A stretch of DNA of 5,026 nt, taken from NCBI GenBank assembly GCA_027310425.1, contig DAIDAW010000031.1:1-5026 (forward strand), in the 5' to 3' direction. A program made the position numbers and the translations under genes. This DNA is from a bacterium (lineage in GTDB: Bacteria > Patescibacteriota > Minisyncoccia > UBA6257 > Brennerbacteraceae). Below are positions 1 through 5,026 of this stretch, one piece after another (positions within the stretch are counted from its first letter, which is position 1; every line of letters starts with the position of its first letter). Below the pieces are notes generated by a model that was not told the DNA's origin, ran no database searches, and was given only the letters and a program-made list of their open reading frames with translations.

Positions 1-318
1 GGGTAGGCGCAATGATTGCGCGCGCAGGCGTGCCCAGGCAACAAGGAGCGGATTAACGTCAACGCCGCATGCGTTGCAGCCAAAGTGTTTCGCAACATAG
101 AGAACAGTCCTGCCGTCTCCACTTCCCAAATCCATAAAACTGGCATTACGCGAGATCTCGATAGTTTTGAAAATCTGCTTTATCTGCACCTCCGTAGATG
201 GTATCCAAACTGCGCGCGTGAATGCCGAGAGCATTAAAGTAAGGAGAAACAGAAAATTTACTGCTGCTGCAAATGCAAGCACGATATACAAGAGAATTGC
301 AATAACGAATAAAAACAT
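1..318 (-). CDS. Membrane-anchored class I SAM-dependent methyltransferase, N-terminal part (runs off left edge)
   Basis: Reading the minus strand from ATG at 318 gives 106 open codons up to the window edge, so the gene is partial at its 3' end. Residues 1-32 are strongly hydrophobic and form one membrane helix or uncleaved anchor. Residues 38-41 (VWIP) precede a helix, and residues 63-70 (DLGSGDGR) are a textbook motif I, the glycine-rich SAM-binding loop. The acidic D87 in GVDVNP, at the end of the next strand, fits the residue that contacts the SAM ribose. The arrangement of one helix, a (V/I)P(S/T) segment and DLGSGDGR is common in small methyltransferases of candidate-phyla bacteria and also recalls the FAM173/ATPSCKMT lysine methyltransferases; the substrate here cannot be told. 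The start lies only 5 nt after the 3' end of tRNA-Val and has no Shine-Dalgarno sequence. The next in-frame ATG (codon 29) would remove the anchor, so 318 is preferred. The class is clear, the substrate is not. Confidence 0.85.
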   Translation of the reverse strand, partial: MFLFVIAILLYIVLAFAAAVNFLFLLTLMLSAFTRAVWIPSTEVQIKQIFKTIEISRNASFMDLGSGDGRTVLYVAKHFGCNACGVDVNPLLVAWARLRAQSLRLP

Positions 319-323
319 ATCTG

Positions 324-395
324 TGCACGCTCGAGGGATCGGACCCCGGGCCTACTGTGTGTAAAACAGTCGCTCTACCACTGAGCTAAGCGTGC
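324..395 (-). tRNA. tRNA-Val (anticodon UAC)
   Basis: A complete 72-nt cloverleaf reads on the minus strand. The acceptor stem GCACGCT/AGCGTGC has seven perfect pairs with discriminator A at 324. The D arm is GCTC-AGTGGTA-GAGC. The anticodon arm ACTGT-TTTACAC-ACAGT is perfectly paired, with anticodon TAC at 363-361, which reads GUN valine codons. The variable loop is AGGCC, and the T arm is CGGGG-TCCGATC-CCTCG with one G-T pair. CCA is not encoded (the next bases are CAG), so the end must be added by nucleotidyltransferase. Position 55 is C instead of the near-universal T, so pseudouridine 55 cannot be formed. The methyltransferase ORF follows after 5 nt on the same strand, suggesting one transcript. 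Confidence 0.96.
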
Positions 396-413
396 GCAAA
401 AAGTGACTGCGTG

Positions 414-442
414 AAAATAAGGCTCATCGCCTGCGGCAGTCG
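414..442 (-). promoter_or_regulatory. Possible promoter of tRNA-Val
   Basis: Upstream of the tRNA on the minus strand, TATTTT (419 to 414) matches four of six bases of a -10 box, and would start transcription near 407, about 12 nt before the mature tRNA. The -35 side is poor (CGACTG at 442 to 437 with a 17-nt spacer). The location between two divergent genes supports a promoter here more than the sequence does. Confidence 0.35.
429..439 (+). repeat. 11-bp direct repeat, copy 1 (GCCTGCGGCAG)
   Basis: GCCTGCGGCAG occurs here and again at 709-719; both copies are followed within a base by TCGG. This copy ends 33 nt before the ATG of the small basic ORF. Its place between two divergent promoters would suit a regulator site, but the repeat is short. 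Confidence 0.35.
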
Positions 443-457
443 GAATGCCGGATACTG

Positions 458-473
458 TATTATACTCAATCTA
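458..473 (+). promoter_or_regulatory. -10 box placing transcription start on the ATG of the small basic ORF
   Basis: TATACT at 461-466 matches five of six bases of the -10 consensus, and TATTAT at 458-463 overlaps it. Six bases separate TATACT from ATG at 473, so the expected first transcribed base is the A of the start codon. This is the usual spacing of a leaderless gene. No good -35 box is visible at 16-18 nt upstream. The divergent tRNA promoter probably shares this interval. Confidence 0.5.
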
Positions 474-619
474 TGGCGAATTATGCAAAAACAGGCGGCA
501 CACAAGGAAAGCCGGCATACCGCACGTCGGATCGGTTCATGTTCAGGAAGTATGTCTCGGTACAAAGTCGAAAATCAAAATTCAAACAGCACAAGGAGCG
601 CGCGAAAAAATTTTCGTAG
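473..619 (+). CDS. Small very basic protein, 48 residues, unidentified
   Basis: ATG at 473 opens 48 codons ending in TAG at 617-619. The protein begins MANYAKTGGTQGKPAYRTSD and has 14 Lys/Arg against only one Asp and one Glu; its C-terminal half (residues 25-46) is almost all basic and polar. Such composition is typical of small ribosomal or nucleic-acid-binding proteins. A faint likeness to ribosomal protein bL33 can be seen in TSDRFMFRKY (residues 18-27) and HKE (40-42), and the length fits, but zinc-binding cysteines are absent and I do not consider it an identification. Support for the gene is the -10 box six bases before ATG, the lack of a competing gene here, and the biased composition. 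There is no Shine-Dalgarno sequence. A longer ORF in another frame (411-785) overlaps it but looks less protein-like. It could still be a chance ORF. Confidence 0.5.
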   Translation: MANYAKTGGTQGKPAYRTSDRFMFRKYVSVQSRKSKFKQHKERAKKFS

Positions 620-624
620 CGCGC
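598..624. repeat. GC-rich imperfect inverted repeat over the stop codon of the small ORF
   Basis: GCGCG (598-602) pairs with CGCGC (620-624), and CGAA (603-606) pairs with TTCG (613-616), around a six-base loop, with the stop codon TAG (617-619) left as a bulge. There is no following run of T on either strand, so it does not look like a standard intrinsic terminator. It might still stabilise the 3' end of a short transcript. Confidence 0.3.
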
Positions 625-751
625 GCGTGTTGTCGGACAGCGCGTTGTGTGTTACGATGCGTGGAAGACAGCTGTTTTGGTTTGGAAACCGCAAATTGAT
701 AAGTGTTTGCCTGCGGCAGATCGGCCGGAGGCATGAAAATTTCTATTGGTT
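620..751. other. Intergenic gap before the MBL-fold gene
   Basis: No convincing gene is seen in these 132 bases. TTGATA at 696-701 matches five of six bases of a -35 box, but no good -10 lies at the right distance. The gap also holds a second copy of an 11-base repeat (709-719) and GGAGG at 727-731. The promoter for the downstream gyrA cluster is probably here, but I cannot place it. Confidence 0.4.
709..719 (+). repeat. 11-bp direct repeat, copy 2 (GCCTGCGGCAG)
   Basis: Second copy, ending 32 nt before the ATG at 752 of the MBL-fold gene, nearly the same distance as copy 1 from its own downstream start codon. Function unknown. Confidence 0.35.
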
Positions 752-1408
752 ATGGTTATCACCTGGTACGGGCTTTCATGCTTGAAGATTGAAACGCGCG
801 ACGCGGTGCTCGCGTTCAGCCCGTTTTCGAAAAGCGAAGATCTGGGGATTGCAAAATCTCCGCGTTTCAAAGCCGACATCGTGTATGTGTCGCAGGATAC
901 CCCGCTTTATAACGGCGTTTCCGGCATCGAAAACGGATTCGTGCGCATCGACGAGCCTGGCGAATACGAAGTTTCCGGCGTGTTCGCGTACGGCATGCCT
1001 GCCGCGGCAAAGCAAAGCGCGAATGCAGCGCCGGCAACGCTTTTTATGGTGCGCGCAGAGGGCATTACGATCGGATATTTGGGCGGCCTGAACGACGCGA
1101 AATTGCCGGACGATGCCGCGCACAAACTGGAGGGCGTGCATATATTGTTCGTGCCGGTCGGCGGCGCCGGCGTATGTTCTGCCGCGTCTGCCGCAACGAT
1201 CGTGAATCAGATCGAACCTTCCCTGGTTGTTCCTATGCATTACAAAGTGCACGGCATGAAAGGCAGGATGGACGGCGTAGACGCGTTTCTGAAGGAAATC
1301 AATATGAAGGCAGACGAGCAGGATAAATTTTCAGTAAAACCCCGCGATATTCCGGAAGACGAAACGCGGCTCGTGCTGCTCAAGCCGCAGTTATTCGCAA
1401 AATCATGA
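752..1408 (+). CDS. Metallo-beta-lactamase-fold protein (UPF0173-like), probably without metal-dependent activity
   Basis: The 218-residue protein has the frame of the short MBL-fold hydrolases of the UPF0173-like kind: MVITWYG at the start, PRFKADIVYVS (38-47), DEPGEYEVSG (67-76), the VPVGG loop (134-138) and VNQIEPSLVVPMHYK (151-165). The metal-binding set is badly eroded. Where family members have HxHxDH, residues 48-53 read QDTPLY; the usual DP near the N-terminus is SP (23-24); the later LGD is LGG (110-112). Only H163 in PMHYK remains. Hydrolase activity by the usual two-metal mechanism is therefore unlikely; a structural or ligand-binding role is inferred. ATG 752 is chosen because family proteins start at this tryptophan-containing strand; an in-frame TTG at 746 adds two residues. 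GGAGG at 727-731 is too far (20 nt) to be a normal ribosome site. Its stop overlaps the next start (ATGA). Confidence 0.83.
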   Translation: MVITWYGLSCLKIETRDAVLAFSPFSKSEDLGIAKSPRFKADIVYVSQDTPLYNGVSGIENGFVRIDEPGEYEVSGVFAYGMPAAAKQSANAAPATLFMVRAEGITIGYLGGLNDAKLPDDAAHKLEGVHILFVPVGGAGVCSAASAATIVNQIEPSLVVPMHYKVHGMKGRMDGVDAFLKEINMKADEQDKFSVKPRDIPEDETRLVLLKPQLFAKS

Positions 1409-1812
1409 CAGGGGTGATTTCATTTCTGCGCACCATCAGAAAACAGCCGCTGGGCACGCGTATGTTTGCGTTTTTCGTCATTGTGGCGCTTGTCGTGCCG
1501 CTTACCGTATACGTATGGGGCGTGTCGCTGTACCGCGAAATGTTGCAGATTTCCATGAATGCCGGATCGCAGGATATTGTCGCTCAGAATAATCTCGGGA
1601 CGCGCCTTGCGGCGTACAGCGCTCAAATTGCAGAGCGCACGGGACAGGGATTCTCGTATGCGTGGCAGGCGCTGCGGTCTGCGTGGCAGAATGCGCGTGT
1701 CGGAGTATGGATTGGGGATCAAGTGCGCATCTTGCAGGGAAAGCCGGAGATTCTGGTCCCTGCGCAGCAGGAATCGGGCGCAGCATTGCCGGTCGCGTCG
1801 CCGGTTGAATAA
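1405..1812 (+). CDS. Small single-pass membrane protein ahead of gyrA, function unknown
   Basis: This 135-residue protein has one clear membrane helix at about residues 20-42 (FAFFVIVALVVPLTVYVWGV). The preceding segment carries R9, R12, K13 and R19, so the N-terminus is predicted in the cytoplasm and about 90 residues outside. Residues 55-95 look like amphipathic helix, and the tail (115-135) is rich in Ala, Pro and Gln and probably disordered. No enzyme motif or cleavable signal peptide is seen. The start codon overlaps the stop of the MBL-fold gene as ATGA, and no Shine-Dalgarno sequence is visible, which points to translation by re-initiation. gyrA follows after 12 nt. I do not recognise the family; an envelope-associated role is inferred only from topology. 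Confidence 0.8.
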   Translation: MTGVISFLRTIRKQPLGTRMFAFFVIVALVVPLTVYVWGVSLYREMLQISMNAGSQDIVAQNNLGTRLAAYSAQIAERTGQGFSYAWQALRSAWQNARVGVWIGDQVRILQGKPEILVPAQQESGAALPVASPVE

Positions 1813-1814
1813 GG
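1811..1814 (+). promoter_or_regulatory. Weak ribosome binding site of gyrA
   Basis: AAGG overlaps the TAA stop of the upstream gene and lies 10 nt before the gyrA ATG at 1825. It is the only Shine-Dalgarno-like sequence in the 12-nt gap and supports this start, as well as coupling to the upstream gene. Confidence 0.4.
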
Positions 1815-1824
1815 CATACCGTTT

Positions 1825-4311
1825 ATGGCTTTGAAACCGAAACAGGAAAAAACACAGCCTTCCGGGCATCAGCGCGTTGAGACGCGCGATATTCTTCATG
1901 AAATGCGCGAATCGTATTTGACGTACGCGATGTCCGTCATTATTGCGCGCGCCCTGCCGGACGTGCGCGACGGATTGAAGCCGGTGCAGCGCAGGATTCT
2001 GTATGCGATGCATGAGCTCGGCCTGCGCCATACCGCCAAAACCATGAAATCCGCGCGCGTTGTAGGAGAAACCATGGGAAAGTACCATCCGCACGGCGAC
2101 GTGGCCTTATACGATTCTCTCGTGCGCCTCGCCCAGCCGTTTTCTTTGCGCTATCCGCTTGTCATCGGCCAGGGGAATTTCGGCAGCATCGACGGCGATT
2201 CGCCTGCCGCTCAGCGCTACACGGAGGCGAAAATGGCCGCGTTTGCCGAAGAGCTGCTCGCCGACATTGAAAAAGACACAGTGGAATTCATGGCAAACTA
2301 CGACAACACGCGTCAGGAACCCAAGGTGCTTCCTGCGAGATTGCCGAATTTGCTGGTGAACGGTTCGGTGGGTATCGCAGTCGGCATGGCGACCAGCATT
2401 CCGCCGCACAATACAGGGGAAATCGTGGACGCGCTCCGTCATCTGCTCAAACACAGCAAAACAACAACCGCGGACCTGCTTCAGTTCGTCAAAGGCCCTG
2501 ATTTTCCGACCGGCGGCATTATTTTCAATTCGGACGACATTGCAAGCGCGTACAGCACCGGCAAGGGATCGCTTGTGTGCCGCGGCAAAGCGGACATTGT
2601 GGAACGCACAAAGCGCGGAACGGGGTCAGGCGATTTTGACATCGTGATTTCCGAGATTCCTTACGAAGTCAACAAAGCAACGCTCGTGTCGCGCATCGCG
2701 GATCTGGTGGAAGAAAAGAAAATCGACGGCATCAAGGATATCCGCGACGAGTCGGACAAAGAAGACATGGTGCGCGTGGTGGTGGAACTCAAGCAGGGCG
2801 CGCAGGCGCAGAAAATCTTGAACCAGCTCTACAAATTCACGGATCTGGAGAAGAAATACCACATGAATATGATTGCCTTGGTGGATGGCATCCAGCCGCA
2901 AACGCTTTCGCTCAAGGATATCCTGGAAGAATTTTTGAAGCACCGCAGGACCGTAGTCGTGCGCAGGACCCAATTTGATCTTGCACGGACCAAAGAACGC
3001 ATCCACATCTTAGAAGGGCTTGTAAAAGCGATCGATCACATTGACGAGATCATCAAGATCATCCGCGCGTCCGAGAACCGCGATGCGGCAAAGCAAAATT
3101 TGATGAAAAAATTCACGTTGTCCGACCGTCAGGCGGATGCGATTCTCGCAATCCGCCTGGACCAGCTCGCGCGCTTGGAGCGGGAAAAAGTTCATGCAGA
3201 GCTCAAGGACAAGGAAAAATTCGCTAAGGAGTTACAGAGCATTTTGGATAATCCTTTGAAGGTCATCGAAGTCATTGATGGGGAGCTCGCGGATATGAAA
3301 AAACTTTATGCCGATCCGCGCAAGACTGAAATCCGCAATGAGCAGGTGCGGGAAGTGAAAGATGAAGAGTTGATTCCGGAAGGAACCGTAGTCATGACGC
3401 TTTCCCAGAGCGATTATATCCGGCGTCTCAATCCCGAAGGATTTCGCGTGCAGAAGCGCGGCGGCAGGGGTGTTGCGGGAACGGAGATGAAATCGGAATC
3501 GGACGGCATCAAGCAGGTTGCATCATGCAGTACGCACGCCACACTTCTCTTTTTCACCGATACCGGCAAGATATTTTTCTTGCGGCCCTACGATTTGCCC
3601 GAATCGACGCGCGTAAGCAGAGGCAAGCCGATCAATAATTTCCTGAATATCGCATCCGACGAGCACGTCATGACGTTTATCCCCTATCATAAAGATGATG
3701 CGCATTCCGTGTATCTCGTACTGGCGACCCAGCACGGCGTGGTGAAAAAGCTCGAACTCGCGGATTTGCTGGAAAAACAGCGCAGCGGCGTGCGCGTGCT
3801 CAATACCAAGAAGGGCGATAAAGTCATTGCCGCGGGATTCTCGTCAGGCAAGGACGATGTGATGCTCGTGACCCGAAACGGCCAGGTTATCCGGTTTCCG
3901 GAATCGCAGCTTCGAGCGCAAGGCAGGCAGGCGATCGGATCGAAAGGCATGACGCTCAAGCAGAACGATTTGATTGTAGGCATGGGCATCGCGTCAAAAG
4001 AAACCGGGAAATCGCTGCGCATGATGGTGCTCACGGAAAAGGGGTTCGGCAAAATGACGCCGGTCAAAGAATACCGCGTGCAAAAGCGGGGCGGATCGGG
4101 TATCAAGACTGCGAAAGTAACCGAGAAAACCGGCCGCGTGGTGAGTGCGCAGATGATCGCCGGACAGGAAGAATTGATCGTGGTGTCGCGCCAGGGACAA
4201 ACCATCCGCATGGGCCTGGATGCGATCAAGGAACAGGGGCGGGATACGCAGGGAGTATCCGTGATGAAGCTTGAGCACGGAGATGCGATCATCAGCGCCG
4301 CGTGCATATAA
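1825..4311 (+). CDS. gyrA: DNA gyrase subunit A
   Basis: This is the DNA-cleaving and rejoining subunit of gyrase, which with GyrB introduces negative supercoils using ATP. At 828 residues it is full length and close to Gram-positive GyrA. The N-terminal domain begins at about residue 20; [20 protein letters not shown] (31-50) is canonical. The catalytic pair is R131-Y132 in [10 protein letters not shown], and I184 in GIAVGMAT matches the intercalating isoleucine of E. coli. The long coiled-coil and C-gate region spans about 340-500. The C-terminal pinwheel (about 515-828) has a near-canonical GyrA box QKRGGRG at 543-549, which marks it as gyrase rather than topoisomerase IV, and a second related QKRGGSG at 753-759. 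The protein has no acidic tail. In the quinolone region [10 protein letters not shown], position 93 is Val where E. coli has Ser83, while D97 matches Asp87. It is the third gene of a tight cluster, and no terminator is visible after it. Confidence 0.98.
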   Translation: MALKPKQEKTQPSGHQRVETRDILHEMRESYLTYAMSVIIARALPDVRDGLKPVQRRILYAMHELGLRHTAKTMKSARVVGETMGKYHPHGDVALYDSLVRLAQPFSLRYPLVIGQGNFGSIDGDSPAAQRYTEAKMAAFAEELLADIEKDTVEFMANYDNTRQEPKVLPARLPNLLVNGSVGIAVGMATSIPPHNTGEIVDALRHLLKHSKTTTADLLQFVKGPDFPTGGIIFNSDDIASAYSTGKGSLVCRGKADIVERTKRGTGSGDFDIVISEIPYEVNKATLVSRIADLVEEKKIDGIKDIRDESDKEDMVRVVVELKQGAQAQKILNQLYKFTDLEKKYHMNMIALVDGIQPQTLSLKDILEEFLKHRRTVVVRRTQFDLARTKERIHILEGLVKAIDHIDEIIKIIRASENRDAAKQNLMKKFTLSDRQADAILAIRLDQLARLEREKVHAELKDKEKFAKELQSILDNPLKVIEVIDGELADMKKLYADPRKTEIRNEQVREVKDEELIPEGTVVMTLSQSDYIRRLNPEGFRVQKRGGRGVAGTEMKSESDGIKQVASCSTHATLLFFTDTGKIFFLRPYDLPESTRVSRGKPINNFLNIASDEHVMTFIPYHKDDAHSVYLVLATQHGVVKKLELADLLEKQRSGVRVLNTKKGDKVIAAGFSSGKDDVMLVTRNGQVIRFPESQLRAQGRQAIGSKGMTLKQNDLIVGMGIASKETGKSLRMMVLTEKGFGKMTPVKEYRVQKRGGSGIKTAKVTEKTGRVVSAQMIAGQEELIVVSRQGQTIRMGLDAIKEQGRDTQGVSVMKLEHGDAIISAACI

Positions 4312-4327
4312 CCCGCATCATTTTGTA

Positions 4328-4356
4328 TTGACGGGCGCCAGGAGGCATGCGAGAAT
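4328..4356 (+). promoter_or_regulatory. Probable promoter of trigger factor gene
   Basis: TTGACG (4328-4333) matches five of six bases of a -35 box. After exactly 17 nt comes GAGAAT (4351-4356), four of six bases of a -10 box, preceded by TGC (4348-4350), an extended -10 element. Transcription would begin near 4363, leaving a leader of only about 6 nt before ATG 4369. In that case the AGGAGG at 4340-4345 would not be in the mRNA. A read-through transcript from gyrA would contain it. Confidence 0.5.
4340..4345 (+). promoter_or_regulatory. Perfect Shine-Dalgarno sequence AGGAGG, mis-spaced for trigger factor
   Basis: AGGAGG is the strongest ribosome-binding sequence noted between genes in the window, but ends 23 nt before the trigger factor ATG at 4369. 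It is ideally spaced (9 nt) from ATG 4355, which opens a 21-residue ORF in another frame. GGCAT (4344-4348) and ATGCC (4355-4359) can pair in a five-base stem with a six-base loop, which could hide the 3' part of the site and ATG 4355. Confidence 0.4.
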
Positions 4357-4420
4357 GCCCTTTCATATATGCAATCCAATATCAAAAAACTTCCCGGATC
4401 GCGCATCGAGTTTTCAGTGA
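4355..4420 (+). other. Possible 21-codon overlapping upstream ORF
   Basis: ATG 4355 has AGGAGG 9 nt upstream and reads MPFHICNPISKNFPDRASSFQ minus its last residue for brevity, then TGA at 4418-4420, overlapping the first 17 codons of trigger factor in a different frame. The peptide shows nothing recognisable. It may be a regulatory overlapping ORF or only a coincidence of start signals. Confidence 0.25.
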
Positions 4421-5026
4421 GCGTTCCTGTGGACGAATTCAAGCAGTTCGTGGATGCCGCGTTGCGCGAGATTGTCGCGGAAACAGAATTACCGGGATTT
4501 CGCAAAGGCAAGGCGCCTGCTGCGTTCGTGCGCGAGCGCATCGGCGAGTATGCGCTCTACGAGCGCGCTGCCAATGCCGCGGCAAAAAAATATTTCTTCG
4601 ATGCGGCGCACGAACACGATTGGACGCCGCTTGAACAGCCGCACATCGAAGTGACCAAGCTCGCGCCGAACAACGAATTCGAGTTCACGGCTTCATTTTC
4701 CGTGATGCCCGACGTGTCGCTGCCCGATTACAAGGCGTTGCTCAAGGGCATGGACAAAGATTTGCGCGAAGCTGCTGTCCCGGATGAAAAAATCCAGGAA
4801 ACCATTGCGTGGCTTCAGAAATCGCGCAGGACATACCAGGATGCAGGGCATCCGGTTGAGAACGGAAGCCGCGTGACCGTTGATTTTTCCGTCACGGAAA
4901 ACGGGATGGCTTTGCAGGACGGAACACAGGAGAATTATTCATTCGTGACCGGCGAAGGCCGCGTATTTCCAGGGTTTGAAGAGCAGGTTACGGGGCTTGT
5001 GAAAGGAGCTGAAAAAAAATTCAGCG
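4369..5026 (+). CDS. tig: Trigger factor, N-terminal part (runs off right edge)
   Basis: ATG 4369 opens 219 codons that stay open to the window end, so about half the usual length (around 430 residues) is present. Trigger factor is the ribosome-bound chaperone that meets nascent chains at the exit tunnel and has peptidyl-prolyl isomerase activity. The ribosome-binding domain fills residues 1 to about 115 and carries the signature GFRKGKAP at 43-50, with F44-R45-K46 exactly where E. coli has its ribosome-docking residues. From about residue 160 (HPVENGSRVTVDFSV) the FKBP-type isomerase domain begins, with FPGFEEQVTGLVKG at 200-213. The substrate-binding C-terminal domain lies outside the window. 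ATG 4369 fits the family N-terminus (IKKLPGSRIEFSVSVP), and no in-frame ATG, GTG or TTG lies just upstream. It starts 57 nt after gyrA, apparently with its own promoter. Confidence 0.96.
   Translation, partial: MQSNIKKLPGSRIEFSVSVPVDEFKQFVDAALREIVAETELPGFRKGKAPAAFVRERIGEYALYERAANAAAKKYFFDAAHEHDWTPLEQPHIEVTKLAPNNEFEFTASFSVMPDVSLPDYKALLKGMDKDLREAAVPDEKIQETIAWLQKSRRTYQDAGHPVENGSRVTVDFSVTENGMALQDGTQENYSFVTGEGRVFPGFEEQVTGLVKGAEKKFS

Noticed and set aside
16..237. Short plus-strand ORF at the left edge
   Set aside because: The minus strand here encodes a clear SAM-binding motif, so this frame is an antisense shadow.
598..624. Intrinsic terminator at the GC-rich hairpin
   Set aside because: The stem is broken by a three-base bulge and no T-run follows on either strand; kept only as an inverted repeat.
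411..785. 124-codon plus-strand ORF spanning the intergenic region
   Set aside because: It overlaps the small basic ORF and runs into the MBL-fold gene in another frame; its composition (many Arg, Ser, Cys, Trp) looks random, and it has no ribosome site or recognisable domain.
752..1408. Alternative genetic code (UGA as glycine), as in some candidate-phyla bacteria
   Set aside because: The MBL-fold gene ends in TGA at a sensible length directly at the next start codon, and no gene needs UGA read-through.
1420..2094. 224-codon minus-strand ORF opposite the membrane protein and gyrA
   Set aside because: Arg- and His-rich shadow of GC-rich coding DNA on the other strand; no motif.
3687..4541. 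284-codon minus-strand ORF opposite gyrA and the tig start
   Set aside because: It is antisense to two certain genes, is rich in Ser, Pro and Cys as expected from a reverse shadow frame, and shows no domain.

Overview
The window looks like ordinary chromosomal housekeeping DNA from a bacterium using the standard genetic code (one gene ends in TGA, the others in TAA or TAG). The order MBL-fold protein, small one-helix membrane protein, gyrA, trigger factor, together with a membrane-anchored methyltransferase beside a tRNA that lacks an encoded CCA end, recalls Candidate Phyla Radiation (Patescibacteria, Parcubacteria-like) genomes. That placement is inference from gene content and protein style; no taxonomic marker search was possible. 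I see no mobile element, CRISPR array, integrase or phage gene.

Layout. The left 400 bases are read on the minus strand: a tRNA-Val(UAC) at 395 to 324, then, only 5 nt downstream, the start of a methyltransferase with an N-terminal membrane helix that runs off the left edge. From about 460 everything is read on the plus strand. A very short, very basic 48-residue ORF (473-619) starts exactly where a transcript from a good -10 box would start. After a 132-nt gap come three tightly packed genes: a metallo-beta-lactamase-fold protein whose metal ligands are mostly replaced (752-1408), a 135-residue one-helix membrane protein sharing an ATGA overlap with it (1405-1812), and gyrA (1825-4311) 12 nt further on. 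After a 57-nt gap holding a plausible promoter, the trigger factor gene begins at 4369 and runs off the right edge.

How they fit. Gyrase and trigger factor are core functions (DNA supercoiling and nascent-chain folding). The two genes ahead of gyrA appear co-transcribed with it and translationally coupled to each other, but their roles are unknown. The main points of interest are small: the apparent loss of catalytic residues in the MBL-fold protein, a valine at the quinolone-contact serine of GyrA, the unannotated basic mini-gene, the 5-nt tRNA-to-mRNA junction, C at position 55 of the tRNA, and the conflicting start signals in front of trigger factor. I did not find convincing evidence of a new multi-gene system.
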